A stretch of DNA of 64,000 bases, taken from NCBI GenBank assembly GCA_913774625.1, contig CAJYHL010000039.1, positions 159,074 through 223,073 on the forward strand, read 5' to 3'. This DNA comes from an uncultured Acidovorax sp. GTDB lineage: Bacteria > Pseudomonadota > Gammaproteobacteria > Burkholderiales > Burkholderiaceae_C. The translations under genes were made by a program, and so were the position numbers. Shown here piece after piece: positions 46,491 to 56,197 of this stretch (position 1 is the stretch's first letter; each line of letters starts with the position of its first letter). The notes below the pieces were generated by a model. That model saw nothing but the letters and a program-made list of their open reading frames with translations, did no database searches and was not told where the DNA came from.

Positions 46491-47543
46491 ATGATCACAC
46501 TGGCTGTTGACTGCATGGGGGGCGATCACGGCCCCAGCGTCACGCTGGCGGCGTGCCGCCGATTCCTCGAACAACACCCTGACGCCCGCCTGCTGCTGGT
46601 GGGCACCGCCGAAGGCCTGAAGGGCCTGGAGCACGACCGCGCCACGCAGGTCCTGGCGACCGAGGTCGTGGCCATGGACGATCCCGTCGAGGTGGCGCTG
46701 CGCCGCAAGAAGGATTCGTCCATGCGCGTGGCCATCCAGCAGGTCAAGGACGGTGCCGCCCAGGCGGCGGTGTCCGCCGGCAACACGGGCGCGCTGATGG
46801 CCATCGCCCGCTATCTGCTCAAGACGCTGGACGGCATCGACCGGCCGGCCATCGCCACGCAGATGCCCAATGCCCAGGGCGGCGCCACGACGGTGCTGGA
46901 CCTGGGCGCCAACGTCGATTGCACGGCCGAGCATCTGCTGCAGTTCGCTGTCATGGGCTCGGCGCTGGTGTCCGCGCTGCAGGAGGGGGCCGACCCGTCC
47001 GTGGGCCTGCTCAACATCGGCGAAGAAGTCATCAAGGGCAGCGAAGTTATCAAGAAAGCCGGCGAACTGCTGCGGACGGCGGGCAAGACCGGCGATCTGA
47101 ACTTCTACGGCAACGTCGAGGGCAATGACATCTTCAAGGGCGTCGTCGATATCGTCGTGTGTGACGGTTTCGTGGGCAATGTGGCGCTCAAGGCCAGCGA
47201 GGGTGTTGCCTCGATGATCGTCGGTGGCTTGAAGCAGGAGTTCAAGCGCAATATCTTCACCAAAGTCGCTGCGATCGTTGCGTATCCGGTGCTATCTGCA
47301 CTCATGCGGCGCATGGATCATCGTCGTTACAACGGCGCGGCCCTGCTCGGGCTGCGCGGCCTGGTGTTCAAGAGCCATGGTTCGGCCGACGCGCTGGCTT
47401 TCGAGCAGGCTCTGGGCCGGGCGTATGATGCGGCCCGCAACAACCTGCTTGACCGCGTCCGGACGCGGGTGGCGCATGCAGCGCCGCTTCTGGCCCCTGC
47501 CGAGACGCCGCCAGTGCCCGGAATGGCCGCGGCCACATATTGA
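46491..47543 (+). CDS. plsX: Phosphate acyltransferase PlsX
   Basis: A 350-aa PlsX that makes acyl-phosphate from acyl-ACP for phospholipid synthesis. [18 protein letters not shown] at the start and [21 protein letters not shown] and YGNVEGNDI are family blocks. It opens the fatty-acid cluster, and its stop overlaps the fabH start (TGATG). Confidence 0.97.
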   Translation: MITLAVDCMGGDHGPSVTLAACRRFLEQHPDARLLLVGTAEGLKGLEHDRATQVLATEVVAMDDPVEVALRRKKDSSMRVAIQQVKDGAAQAAVSAGNTGALMAIARYLLKTLDGIDRPAIATQMPNAQGGATTVLDLGANVDCTAEHLLQFAVMGSALVSALQEGADPSVGLLNIGEEVIKGSEVIKKAGELLRTAGKTGDLNFYGNVEGNDIFKGVVDIVVCDGFVGNVALKASEGVASMIVGGLKQEFKRNIFTKVAAIVAYPVLSALMRRMDHRRYNGAALLGLRGLVFKSHGSADALAFEQALGRAYDAARNNLLDRVRTRVAHAAPLLAPAETPPVPGMAAATY

Positions 47544-48520
47544 TGAGACGCTATTCCCGCATCACAGGCACCGGCAGCTACCTGCCTCCGCGCCGCCTGT
47601 CCAATCAAGACCTGGTGGCCGAACTGGCCCAGCGCGGCATCGAGACCTCGGACGAATGGATCGTCGAGCGCACCGGCATCCGGGCCCGTCATTTCGCCGA
47701 CCGCGACGTCTGCAGCAGCGACCTGGGGCTTGAGGCTTCGCGCCGTGCCATCGAGGCCGCCGGCCTGCAGCCCAAGGACATCGACCTGATCATCGTCGCC
47801 ACGTCCACGCCGGACATGGTGTTTCCCTCCACCGCCTGCATCCTGCAGAACAAGCTGGGCGCCAACGGCTGCCCGGCCTTCGACGTGCAGGCCGTGTGCA
47901 GCGGCTTCGTCTATGCTCTGACCGTGGCCGATGCCATGATCCAGTCGGGCGCGGCCAACCGCGCGCTGGTGGTGGGGTCTGAGGTCTTCAGCCGCATCCT
48001 CGACTTCAACGACCGCACGACCTGCGTGCTGTTCGGCGACGGCGCCGGTGCCGTGGTGCTCGAAGCATCGGAGCAGCCCGGCATCCTGGCCAGCGACCTG
48101 CATGCCGACGGCAGCCATGTCGGCATCCTCTGCGTGCCGGGCAACGTCTATGGCGGCCAGGTGCTGGGCGACCCGCTGCTCAAGATGGATGGCCAGGCCG
48201 TCTTCAAGCTCGCCGTGGGCGTGCTGGAGAAGGCCGCCCGCGCCACGCTGGACAAGGCGGGCCTCGCGGAGTCCGACATCGACTGGCTGATCCCCCACCA
48301 GGCCAACATCCGCATCATGCAGAGCACGGCCCGCAAGCTGAAGCTGTCCATGGACAAGGTCGTGGTCACGGTAGACCAGCACGGCAATACCTCGGCCGCA
48401 TCGATTCCGCTGGCGCTGGACCACGGCGTGCGTACCGGCCAGGTCAAGCCGGGCCAGACCGCGCTGCTCGAAGGCGTGGGCGGCGGCTTCACCTGGGGCG
48501 CCGTGCTCCTCAAAATGTAG
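47543..48520 (+). CDS. fabH: Beta-ketoacyl-ACP synthase III
   Basis: A 325-aa KAS III that condenses acetyl-CoA with malonyl-ACP to begin fatty-acid synthesis. The catalytic triad is present: Cys119 in VQAVCSGF, His in IPHQANIRI (about 251) and Asn in [10 protein letters not shown] (about 281). The ATG at 47,543 is used. A TTG codon just before it is not needed. Confidence 0.97.
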   Translation: MRRYSRITGTGSYLPPRRLSNQDLVAELAQRGIETSDEWIVERTGIRARHFADRDVCSSDLGLEASRRAIEAAGLQPKDIDLIIVATSTPDMVFPSTACILQNKLGANGCPAFDVQAVCSGFVYALTVADAMIQSGAANRALVVGSEVFSRILDFNDRTTCVLFGDGAGAVVLEASEQPGILASDLHADGSHVGILCVPGNVYGGQVLGDPLLKMDGQAVFKLAVGVLEKAARATLDKAGLAESDIDWLIPHQANIRIMQSTARKLKLSMDKVVVTVDQHGNTSAASIPLALDHGVRTGQVKPGQTALLEGVGGGFTWGAVLLKM

Positions 48521-48580
48521 CTGAGGGCGCCCGTGGGGCGGGCGCTCTCGGCACTTTCTCTCTGAAAAACCCAAGTGAAC

Positions 48581-49534
48581 ATGTCGAAAACCTTTGCTTT
48601 CGTTTTTCCCGGCCAGGGCTCGCAGTCCGTGGGCATGCTGGACGGCTGGGGCGACCACCCCGTCGTGGCCCGGACGTTGCAGGAGGCCTCCGACGCGCTG
48701 GGCGAGGACGTCGCCCGCCTGATCCATGAAGGCCCCAAGGAGGCGCTGGCCCTCACCACCAACACCCAGCCGGTGATGCTGGTGGCGGCCGTCGCCGCCT
48801 GGCGCGTCTGGCGCGAGGAAGGCGGCGCTGCGCCCGCCGTGCTGGCCGGCCATTCGCTGGGCGAGTATTCCGCGCTGGTGGCGGCCGAGGTGCTGAGCCT
48901 GGCCCAGGCCGCGCCGCTGGTGCGCCTGCGCGCCGCCGCCATGCAGGAAGCCGTGCCGGTCGGCACGGGCGCCATGGCCGCCATCCTGGGCATGGATGCA
49001 GCCAAGGTCATCGCCGGCTGCTCCGAGGCTGCGGCCACGTTCGGCGCAGGCTCGCCCGAAGTGGTGGAGGCGGTGAACTTCAACGATCCCATCCAGACCG
49101 TGATCGCCGGCACCAAGGCGGCGGTGGACAAGGCCTGCGAAGTGCTGAAGGCCGCAGGCGCCAAGCGCGCTCTGCCCCTGCCCGTGTCGGCGCCCTTCCA
49201 TTCCAGCCTGATGAAGCCCGCCGCCGAAAAGCTGCGCGTAGCCCTGGCGGCGCTGGAGCTGGCGGCGCCGCGCATTCCCGTCGTCAATAACGTGGACGTG
49301 GCCGTGCAGCAGGACGCCGATGCCATCCGCGACGCCCTCTACCGCCAGGCCTTCGGCCCGGTGCGCTGGGTCGAGTGCGTGCAGGCCCTGAAGGCGCGCG
49401 GCGCCACCCATATCGTCGAATGCGGCCCTGGCAAGGTGCTGGCGGGCCTCGCCAAGCGCATCGATCCCGAACTGGTCTCCGCATCCATCTATGACCCGGC
49501 CACGCTGGCCGAAACCCGAGAGCTTCTGGCATGA
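48581..49534 (+). CDS. fabD: Malonyl-CoA:ACP transacylase
   Basis: A 317-aa FabD that loads malonate onto ACP. FVFPGQGSQSVGM at the N-terminus, the nucleophile Ser in GHSLGEYSALVAAE (about 91) and the catalytic His in LPVSAPFHSSLM are present. A GTG two codons upstream (48,575) is an alternative start. It overlaps fabG by ATGA. Confidence 0.97.
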   Translation: MSKTFAFVFPGQGSQSVGMLDGWGDHPVVARTLQEASDALGEDVARLIHEGPKEALALTTNTQPVMLVAAVAAWRVWREEGGAAPAVLAGHSLGEYSALVAAEVLSLAQAAPLVRLRAAAMQEAVPVGTGAMAAILGMDAAKVIAGCSEAAATFGAGSPEVVEAVNFNDPIQTVIAGTKAAVDKACEVLKAAGAKRALPLPVSAPFHSSLMKPAAEKLRVALAALELAAPRIPVVNNVDVAVQQDADAIRDALYRQAFGPVRWVECVQALKARGATHIVECGPGKVLAGLAKRIDPELVSASIYDPATLAETRELLA

Positions 49535-50280
49535 GCACGAGCGACAACCAACAATCCCCCCAGATCGCGCTGGTCACCGGCGCCACGCGCGGCATCGGCG
49601 CCGCCATCGCGGCGGAGCTGGCCGCGCGCGGCATGCGCGTGATCGGCACGGCCACCACGGAAGAGGGCGCTGCCCGCATCCACCAGACCCTGTCTGCCCA
49701 CGGCGGCAAGGGCGTGGCGCTGAACGTCACCGACGGCGCGGCCGTCGAGGCCCTGGTCGATTCCATCGTCAAGGAATACGGCGGCCTGCACGTGCTGGTC
49801 AACAATGCCGGCATCACCCGCGACACCCTGGCCATGCGCATGAAGGACGACGACTGGGACGCGGTGGTGGACACCAACCTGAAGGCCGTCTTCCGCTGCA
49901 GCCGCGCCGCCATCCGCCCGATGATGAAGCAGCGCTATGGCCGCATCATCAACATCACCAGCGTGGTGGGCGCGTCCGGCAATCCGGGCCAGGCCAACTA
50001 CGCCGCATCGAAGGCCGGCGTGGCCGGCATGACCCGCGCCCTGGCGCGTGAACTGGGCAGCCGCAACATCACCGTGAACTGCGTGGCGCCCGGTTTCATC
50101 GAGACCGACATGACCGCCAAGCTGCCGGAAGAGCAGCAAAAAGCCCTGCAATCGCAGATCGCACTGGGCCATCTGGGCCGTCCTTCCGACATCGCGAATG
50201 CGGTGGCTTACCTGGCCTCGGCCGGTGCCGGCTATGTGACGGGGCAGGAATTGCACGTCAATGGCGGCATGTACATGTAA
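49531..50280 (+). CDS. fabG: 3-oxoacyl-ACP reductase
   Basis: A 249-aa short-chain dehydrogenase that reduces beta-ketoacyl-ACP. It has the NADPH motif TGATRGIGAAIA (about 17-28), the NNAGITRD block, catalytic Ser in NITSVVGASG, Y-x3-K in YAASKAGV and the FabG end GQELHVNGGMYM. Confidence 0.97.
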   Translation: MSTSDNQQSPQIALVTGATRGIGAAIAAELAARGMRVIGTATTEEGAARIHQTLSAHGGKGVALNVTDGAAVEALVDSIVKEYGGLHVLVNNAGITRDTLAMRMKDDDWDAVVDTNLKAVFRCSRAAIRPMMKQRYGRIINITSVVGASGNPGQANYAASKAGVAGMTRALARELGSRNITVNCVAPGFIETDMTAKLPEEQQKALQSQIALGHLGRPSDIANAVAYLASAGAGYVTGQELHVNGGMYM

Positions 50281-50347
50281 TTGATGAAAATTGACGCCGG
50301 ATCTCCGTGCGGCGGGCCAATCGGGGGCTTCTCCCCGAAGCGGCTAG

Positions 50348-50623
<276 letters not shown>

Positions 50624-50681
50624 TCCTTTTTGCGCGATGGCGCCCGGCCGGGCGCTGCGAACCCCTAGAAAGTTTGAACGC

Positions 50682-51926
50682 ATGAGCCGTCGTCGCGTCG
50701 TCGTGACCGGCCTGGGTTGCGTCAGCCCCGTGGGCAACACGGTGGCCGATGCCTGGGCCAACATCCTCGCCGGAAAGTCCGGCATTGACCTCATCACCAA
50801 GTTCGACGCGTCGAACTTCGCCTGCAAGATCGCGGGAGAGGTCAAGGGTTTCGACCTGAATTCGTTCATCAGCGCCAAGGATGCGCGCACGATGGACACC
50901 TTCATCCACTACGGCATCGCCGCGGCGCAGGAGGCCATCCAGGACTCCGGCCTGCCCACCGGCGAAGCGCTGGACGAAGAGCTGGCCACGCGCATCGGCT
51001 GCATCATCGGTTCCGGCATCGGCGGCCTGCCGCTGATCGAGAACACGCATGCCGAGCTGTCCAGCCGCGGCCCCCGCCGCATCACGCCGTTCTTCGTGCC
51101 GGCTTCCATCATCAACATGGTGGCGGGCCACGTGTCCATGCGTTTCGGCTTCAAGGGCCCCAATCTTTCCGTGGTGACGGCCTGCACGACCGGCCTGCAC
51201 TGCATCGGCGAAGCCGCCCGCAAGATCGAGTACGGCGATGCCGACGTCATGATCGCCGGCGGCAGCGAAGCCACCGTGTCGCCGCTGGGCGTGGGCGGTT
51301 TCGCCGCCATGCGCGCGCTGTCCACCCGCAACGACGACCCCCAGGCCGCATCGCGCCCCTGGGACAAGGGCCGCGACGGCTTCGTGCTGGGCGAAGGCGC
51401 TGGCGTGGTGGTGCTCGAAGAGTACGAGCACGCCAAGGCGCGCGGCGCCACCATCTATGCCGAGGTCGCTGGCTACGGCATGAGCGCCGACGCCGGCCAC
51501 ATGACGGCCCCCAACATGGACGGCCCCCGCCGCGCCATGCTGGCCGCCTTGCGCAATGCAGGCGTCAACGCCGACCAGGTGGACTACCTGAACGCGCACG
51601 GCACCTCCACCCCGCTGGGCGACCTGAACGAAACCAACGCCATCAAGGCGGCGCTGGGCGACCATGCCTACAAGACCGTGGTCAGCTCCACCAAGTCCAT
51701 GACCGGCCACCTGCTGGGCGGCGCCGGCGGCATCGAGAGCGTGTTCACCGTGCTCGCGCTGCGCGACCAGAAGGCGCCTCCCACCATCAACCTGGTGGAG
51801 CAGGACCCCGAGTGCGACCTGGACTACTGCGCCAACACCGCCCGCGACATGAAGATGGACGTGGCGGTCAAGAACAACTTCGGTTTTGGCGGCACCAACG
51901 GCACGCTGGTCTTCAAGCGCGTCTGA
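50682..51926 (+). CDS. fabF: Beta-ketoacyl-ACP synthase II
   Basis: A 414-aa KAS II elongating enzyme. The Cys-His-His triad is intact: [25 protein letters not shown] and [12 protein letters not shown]. The ATG at 50,682 ([13 protein letters not shown]) is the family start, not the in-frame ATG at 50,637. Confidence 0.97.
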   Translation: MSRRRVVVTGLGCVSPVGNTVADAWANILAGKSGIDLITKFDASNFACKIAGEVKGFDLNSFISAKDARTMDTFIHYGIAAAQEAIQDSGLPTGEALDEELATRIGCIIGSGIGGLPLIENTHAELSSRGPRRITPFFVPASIINMVAGHVSMRFGFKGPNLSVVTACTTGLHCIGEAARKIEYGDADVMIAGGSEATVSPLGVGGFAAMRALSTRNDDPQAASRPWDKGRDGFVLGEGAGVVVLEEYEHAKARGATIYAEVAGYGMSADAGHMTAPNMDGPRRAMLAALRNAGVNADQVDYLNAHGTSTPLGDLNETNAIKAALGDHAYKTVVSSTKSMTGHLLGGAGGIESVFTVLALRDQKAPPTINLVEQDPECDLDYCANTARDMKMDVAVKNNFGFGGTNGTLVFKRV

Positions 51927-51991
51927 AGCGCGCGGCCGCTGCGTCACGCGATCCGCATTCCATCGCACGGCCTCAGACCTGTGCCGTCGCG

Positions 51992-52498
51992 ATGGCTGCC
52001 TCTTCCTCATCTTCCTCGGCCTACCACCATCCGCCCGCGGTGCGCTTTCCGGTAGGGCGCAGCGCCGGTGCTGCGCTGGCCCTCGCAGCCCTGTCGGCCT
52101 CCGGTGCGCTGGTGCTCGCGGGCTGGAGCGTGGCCGGTGCGCCGGCCAGCCGCTTACCGCTCGCGCTGGCCTGGCTGCTCTGGGGGCTGACGGCCGTTTG
52201 CGCAGCCCGGGCGTGGTGGCGCAGCCCGGTGGGCAGCCTGCAATGGGACGGCGCCCAGTGGTGGTTCGCCTCCGCGCAGCAGGCGCAGGCCCTCGCGGCA
52301 GAGGCCGCCCCGCAGGCGCATCTGGACCTGCAGCGCTTCCTGCTGCTGTCGCTGCCGCTGCACGGAGGCCGCAAGCTTTGGCTGTGCCTGGAGCGCCACC
52401 GCTCGCCCGCAGAGTGGATCGCATTGCGCCGCGCGGTATATTCGCGCGCCCGAACGGCTGGCGCCGCAGCCGCGGCGAATCCGGCGGTGGATTCCTGA
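51992..52498 (+). CDS. Hypothetical two-segment membrane protein
   Basis: A 168-aa protein that I do not recognise by family. Residues 24-50 and about 55-75 are hydrophobic and form two likely membrane segments (GAALALAALSASGALVLAGW; PLALAWLLWGLTAVCAARAW). The rest is a short cytoplasmic part. It lies between fabF and rpoE in the same direction, so it may be co-transcribed with the sigma-factor gene. Similar small proteins occupy this slot in related genomes, by recollection. Confidence 0.7.
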   Translation: MAASSSSSSAYHHPPAVRFPVGRSAGAALALAALSASGALVLAGWSVAGAPASRLPLALAWLLWGLTAVCAARAWWRSPVGSLQWDGAQWWFASAQQAQALAAEAAPQAHLDLQRFLLLSLPLHGGRKLWLCLERHRSPAEWIALRRAVYSRARTAGAAAAANPAVDS

Positions 52499-52637
52499 GC
52501 GTGGGAGCACGCCGCCGCCCCATCGTCCAGCTCCGCTGGAGCCTGGCCGGGTCCATGCCTGTGGCATGGGCCGCAAGGGCCGCTGCCTTTTCTTCATTTC
52601 CGCTTGCCGATGCCCGGGCAGCCCTTCTTCCTCAAAA

Positions 52638-53267
52638 ATGACAGCATCCCCGCTCCCGCCCAACGGCAATGACAGCGATCTGCAGCTCGTCGAGCGTACC
52701 GTGGCCGGCGATCAGCGTGCCTACGAGCTGCTGGTCATCAAGTACCAGCGCCGGATCGAGCGCCTGATAGGCCGCATGGTGCGCGACGTCGATCTGGTGC
52801 AGGACATCGCACAGGAAACCTTCATCCGCGCCTACCGCGCCCTGCACCAGTTCCGCGGGGAGGCCCAGTTCTACACCTGGCTCTACCGGATCGCGGTCAA
52901 TACCGCGAAGAAGGCGCTGGTGGACATGAAGCGCAACCCCGTCGTCACGGACAGTGCCTTGCGCGGCAGCGACGACGACGATGAAACTTCCCGCGTCGGC
53001 AACGAACTAACCAGCGAAGAAACCCCCGAAACGGTGCTGGCGGCCCGTGAAATCGCAGAAGCCGTGAACGCGGCGATGGAAGCCCTGCCCGAAGACCTTC
53101 GGCAGGCGGTCACGCTGCGCGAGATCGAAGGCCTGAGCTACGACGAGATCGCCGCGGCGATGAGCTGCCCCATAGGCACGGTGCGGTCGCGGATCTTCCG
53201 TGCGCGCGAGGCCATTTCCGCGCGCGTCAAGCCGCTGCTCGACCGGCAGACGGGCAAGCGCTGGTGA
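52638..53267 (+). CDS. rpoE: ECF sigma factor RpoE (sigma-E)
   Basis: A 209-aa sigma-E of the RpoE/AlgU type. Region 2 shows DLVQDIAQETFIRAYRALHQF and FYTWLYRIAVNTAK. Region 4 shows LPEDLRQAVTLREIEGLSYD and IGTVRSRIFRAREAI. It directs the envelope-stress regulon. The ATG at 52,638 is chosen by family length. It is followed by rseA and mucD. Confidence 0.96.
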   Translation: MTASPLPPNGNDSDLQLVERTVAGDQRAYELLVIKYQRRIERLIGRMVRDVDLVQDIAQETFIRAYRALHQFRGEAQFYTWLYRIAVNTAKKALVDMKRNPVVTDSALRGSDDDDETSRVGNELTSEETPETVLAAREIAEAVNAAMEALPEDLRQAVTLREIEGLSYDEIAAAMSCPIGTVRSRIFRAREAISARVKPLLDRQTGKRW

Positions 53268-53331
53268 TCTGCCGTGCGCAGGCCGGTGGCGGGGTGGTGA
53301 ATGGTGGGCAAACGCAGCAGGGTGATGGACC

Positions 53332-53946
53332 ATGAAGACGAATGACGATGTGACGATGCAGGAGCAGCTGTCCGCGCTGGCGGACGGGCAACTGCAGGGC
53401 GAGGAATTTGCGCGGGCTGTGGCCTACGCCTGCACGGACGAGGGCCGCGAGCAGTGGCGCATGCACCATCTGGTGGGCGATGTGCTGCGCTCCGCCGAAC
53501 TGGCGGCGCCGCAGAGCTCCTTGCTGCTCGATCGGCTGCGTGCGCAGATCGCCCAGGAGCCGCAGCTTCGCACGTTGGCCACGGGCGAGCTGGCGCAGGT
53601 GGCGCCCGTTTCCGCCGCTCTGGCCGATGCCAAGGTGGCCAATGCCGGCCTGTTCCAGTGGAAGCTGGTGGCCGGCTTCGCCTCCATGGCGGCCGTGGCC
53701 GCGATCGGCTGGGGCACCTATGCCGGCTCGATCTCCCCCTCCCAGGGTGCCGGTGGCGCACAGATCGCATCCGCTGCGCCTGCCACGCTGGCTGCGGCCG
53801 ACGGCGGCAGCTCCCAGCAGGTGATGCTGCGCGATCCCCGCCTCGACGAGCTGCTGGCCGCGCATCGCCAGTTCGGCAGCACCTCGTCGCTGCAGATGCC
53901 GGCTGAATTCCTGCGCAACGCCAGCTTCAGCGCCCCGGCGCGCTGA
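53332..53946 (+). CDS. rseA: Anti-sigma-E factor RseA
   Basis: A 204-aa inner-membrane anti-sigma factor. The cytoplasmic N-terminal RseA_N domain (EQLSALADGQLQGEEFAR, HLVGDVLRS) binds sigma-E. One membrane segment lies at about 105-127 (LVAGFASMAAVAAIGWGTYAG) and a periplasmic tail follows. It is co-directional with rpoE. No rseB follows. Confidence 0.92.
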   Translation: MKTNDDVTMQEQLSALADGQLQGEEFARAVAYACTDEGREQWRMHHLVGDVLRSAELAAPQSSLLLDRLRAQIAQEPQLRTLATGELAQVAPVSAALADAKVANAGLFQWKLVAGFASMAAVAAIGWGTYAGSISPSQGAGGAQIASAAPATLAAADGGSSQQVMLRDPRLDELLAAHRQFGSTSSLQMPAEFLRNASFSAPAR

Positions 53947-54215
53947 TGCCGCAGCGGCGGTTCCCGGCGGCCTGTGCGCTGCCGGGCGGGTGGCATGCGC
54001 AGCATGCCGGCCTTCACCGCGCTTTCCTGGCCGCATGCGTCCCGGCCTTGCCTTGGCGCTGCCTGCCCCCATCTCGCCTGTTCGCAAGGCATCATGTCGC
54101 CGACGGGCGGCCCTGGATGCCGTGCGTCGCCAGGCCGGCAGCGCGCCCGCAGGCAGCGATCCCCGCCATGGCTCGCATTTTTCCTCACTGAATGTCGCTC
54201 TTAGAAAGGTCGAAG

Positions 54216-55694
54216 ATGCCCCGGTTCGATTGGAAAAACCTCCACGCCCTGACCTTGGCGGGGGTGATGGCTTTCTCAGGCAGCCTGGCTGTGCTCCCCG
54301 TGCAGCCGGCCCAGGCGCAGCCGGCCGCCGCCGTGCGCGGCCTGCCGGACTTCACCGATCTGGTGGACCAGGTGGGGCCTTCCGTCGTGAACATCCGCAC
54401 GCTGGAGAAGGCGCCCGACCGCGCCGCCGGCAATGCCATGGATGAGGAGATGCTGGAATTCTTCCGGCGCTTCGGCATACCCGTTCCCAGCATGCCGCGC
54501 CAGCCGGGCCCGCCGCAGCGCGTGCCCCAGCCCGAGGAGCAGCCGCGCGGCGTGGGCTCCGGCTTCATCCTGACCTCCGACGGCTACATCATGACCAACC
54601 ACCATGTGGTGGACGGCGCCGAGGAAGTCATCGTCACCCTGACCGACAAGCGCGAGTTCAAGGCGAAGATCGTCGGCTCCGACAAGCGCACCGACGTGGC
54701 CGTGGTCAAGATCGACGCCACGGGCCTGCCAGCGGTGAAGATCGGCGACGTGAGCCGCCTGCGGGTGGGCGAGTGGGTGATGGCCATCGGCTCGCCCTTC
54801 GGTCTGGACAACAGCGTCACGGCGGGCATCGTCAGCGCCAAGCAGCGCGACACGGGCGACTACCTGCCCTTCATCCAGACCGACGTGGCGATCAACCCCG
54901 GCAATTCCGGCGGTCCGCTGATCAACATGCGCGGCGAGGTGATCGGCATCAACAGCCAGATCTATTCGCGCTCCGGCGGCTTCATGGGCATTTCCTTCGC
55001 CATCCCGATCGACGAGGCCATCCGCGTGAGCGACCAGCTGCGCGCGACCGGCCGGGTGAGCCGGGGGCGCATCGGCGTGCAGATCGAATCCGTGGCCAAG
55101 GACGTGGCCGAATCCATCGGCCTGGGCAAGCCCCAGGGCGCCCTGGTGCGCGGCGTGGAGGCTGGATCGCCCGCCGACAAGGCCGGCGTGGAGGCGGGCG
55201 ACGTCATCGTGCGCTTCGACGGCAAGACGGTGGACAAGGTCGCCGACCTGCCGCGCCTGGTGGGTAACACCAAGCCGGGCACCAAGAGCACCATCAGCGT
55301 GTTCCGGCGCGGCGTCACGCGCGATCTCACGATCACCATCGCCGAGGTCGAGCCCGACGAGAAGCCGGCTGCCAAGGCCGCCGACAAGGGGGCGGCCTCG
55401 CCCAAGGCTTCGGCCGCGGCCAAGCAGGTCGGCCTGACGGTGGCGGAGCTGCCCGATGCGCAGAAGAAGGAGCTCAAGGTCAAGGGCGGCGTGCGCGTCG
55501 TGGCGGTGGCCGAAGGCGCGGCGCGCGCGGGCCTGCGCGAAGGCGACGTGATCGTGGCCATCGCCAACACCGAGGTGGCGAGCGTGAAGGAGTTCGACGC
55601 CGTGCTGGCCAAGGCCGACAAGTCCAAGCCGATCAACGTGCTGTTCCGCCGTGGGGAGTGGGCGCAGTACGCGCTGATCCGGCCTGCGCGCTGA
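54216..55694 (+). CDS. mucD: Periplasmic serine protease MucD/DegP
   Basis: A 492-aa HtrA-family protease/chaperone. It has a Sec signal peptide (MAFSGSLAVLPVQPAQAQ), the trypsin-like triad H (MTNHHVV), D (RTDVAVVKI) and S (NPGNSGGPLIN), then two PDZ domains (about 265-365 and 395-490). I chose ATG 54,216 (MPRFDWKNL), with AGAAAGG upstream. An ATG at 54,192 is possible. It is downstream of rpoE-rseA and part of that stress unit. Confidence 0.95.
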   Translation: MPRFDWKNLHALTLAGVMAFSGSLAVLPVQPAQAQPAAAVRGLPDFTDLVDQVGPSVVNIRTLEKAPDRAAGNAMDEEMLEFFRRFGIPVPSMPRQPGPPQRVPQPEEQPRGVGSGFILTSDGYIMTNHHVVDGAEEVIVTLTDKREFKAKIVGSDKRTDVAVVKIDATGLPAVKIGDVSRLRVGEWVMAIGSPFGLDNSVTAGIVSAKQRDTGDYLPFIQTDVAINPGNSGGPLINMRGEVIGINSQIYSRSGGFMGISFAIPIDEAIRVSDQLRATGRVSRGRIGVQIESVAKDVAESIGLGKPQGALVRGVEAGSPADKAGVEAGDVIVRFDGKTVDKVADLPRLVGNTKPGTKSTISVFRRGVTRDLTITIAEVEPDEKPAAKAADKGAASPKASAAAKQVGLTVAELPDAQKKELKVKGGVRVVAVAEGAARAGLREGDVIVAIANTEVASVKEFDAVLAKADKSKPINVLFRRGEWAQYALIRPAR

Positions 55695-55764
55695 CGAAGC
55701 TGGGCTGTCATGGCGCGGGCAGGGCAAGACCCTGATCCGTGCTCGGGATAGCGCGAGGGCAGGT

Positions 55765-55802
55765 CGGCTCGGCGGGCGTGTTACAAATTCGCCGCCGAGC
55801 CG
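55765..55802 (+). terminator. 11-bp hairpin after mucD
   Basis: CGGCTCGGCGG (55,765-55,775) and CCGCCGAGCCG (55,792-55,802) form a perfect stem with a 16-nt loop containing TTACAAATT. No T-run follows, so it may be a factor-assisted terminator or a 3' stability element. Confidence 0.5.
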
Positions 55803-56050
55803 GCCCGCCGCCCCGGGGGGGCGATAGGGCTCGGGGCTATGTATGGTTTTCGGTAGAATGCGGGGCGCTCTTACCTGCCTGCTGGCATAAAACCGATGTG
55901 TCACACCATGATGTGGGACGCATCTTTTTCATGCACAGGTGTTCCACAGATCGCCCACAAGTTGTTCAGTAGGTTGTTGGTCGTTCTGTGAATAAGCTGT
56001 TGATAATTTGCTCGTTGCAAGCCGGCAACGCCTGGGTGGCGGCGCTGGCC

Positions 56051-56073
56051 GGGCTTTCCCGAAAGCCCTTTTT
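56051..56073 (+). terminator. Intrinsic terminator
   Basis: GGGCTTT (56,051-56,057) pairs with AAAGCCC (56,062-56,068) around CCCG, and TTTTT follows directly. It ends transcripts from the mucD side about 350 bp past that gene. Confidence 0.85.
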
Positions 56074-56088
56074 GCCTACAATGAAGTC

Positions 56089-56153
56089 CCAACTATCGCA
56101 GTTGCCAATGATTGTTGGTTCAGGGCGCGTCGCCATTTGACGCGCCCTTTTTT
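56089..56153 (+). ncRNA. Candidate small RNA upstream of lepA
   Basis: A possible TACAAT -10 box sits at 56,077-56,082. From about 56,089 the sequence could form hairpins CAACT/AGTTG (56,090-56,104) and CCAA/TTGG (56,105-56,118), then a third that is a perfect intrinsic terminator, GGGCGCGTC (56,123-56,131)/GACGCGCCC (56,139-56,147) with TTTTTTCTT. A terminator here has no other gene to serve, because another terminator lies just upstream. The -35 region is weak. No family recognised. Confidence 0.4.
56123..56153 (+). terminator. Strong intrinsic terminator before lepA
   Basis: A 9-bp perfect stem GGGCGCGTC/GACGCGCCC with a 7-nt loop, followed by a T-run. It lies 45 bp before the lepA start and isolates the lepA operon from upstream transcription. 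Confidence 0.9.
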
Positions 56154-56197
56154 CTTGTGCGCTCCGTTTTAATTCAATCACTTGACGCTTTCCGTTG

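Noticed and set aside
51886..52641. 251-codon frame overlapping the fabF end and the small membrane protein
   Set aside because: Arg/Gly-rich shadow frame. The 168-aa frame at 51,992-52,498 has membrane segments and plausible composition.
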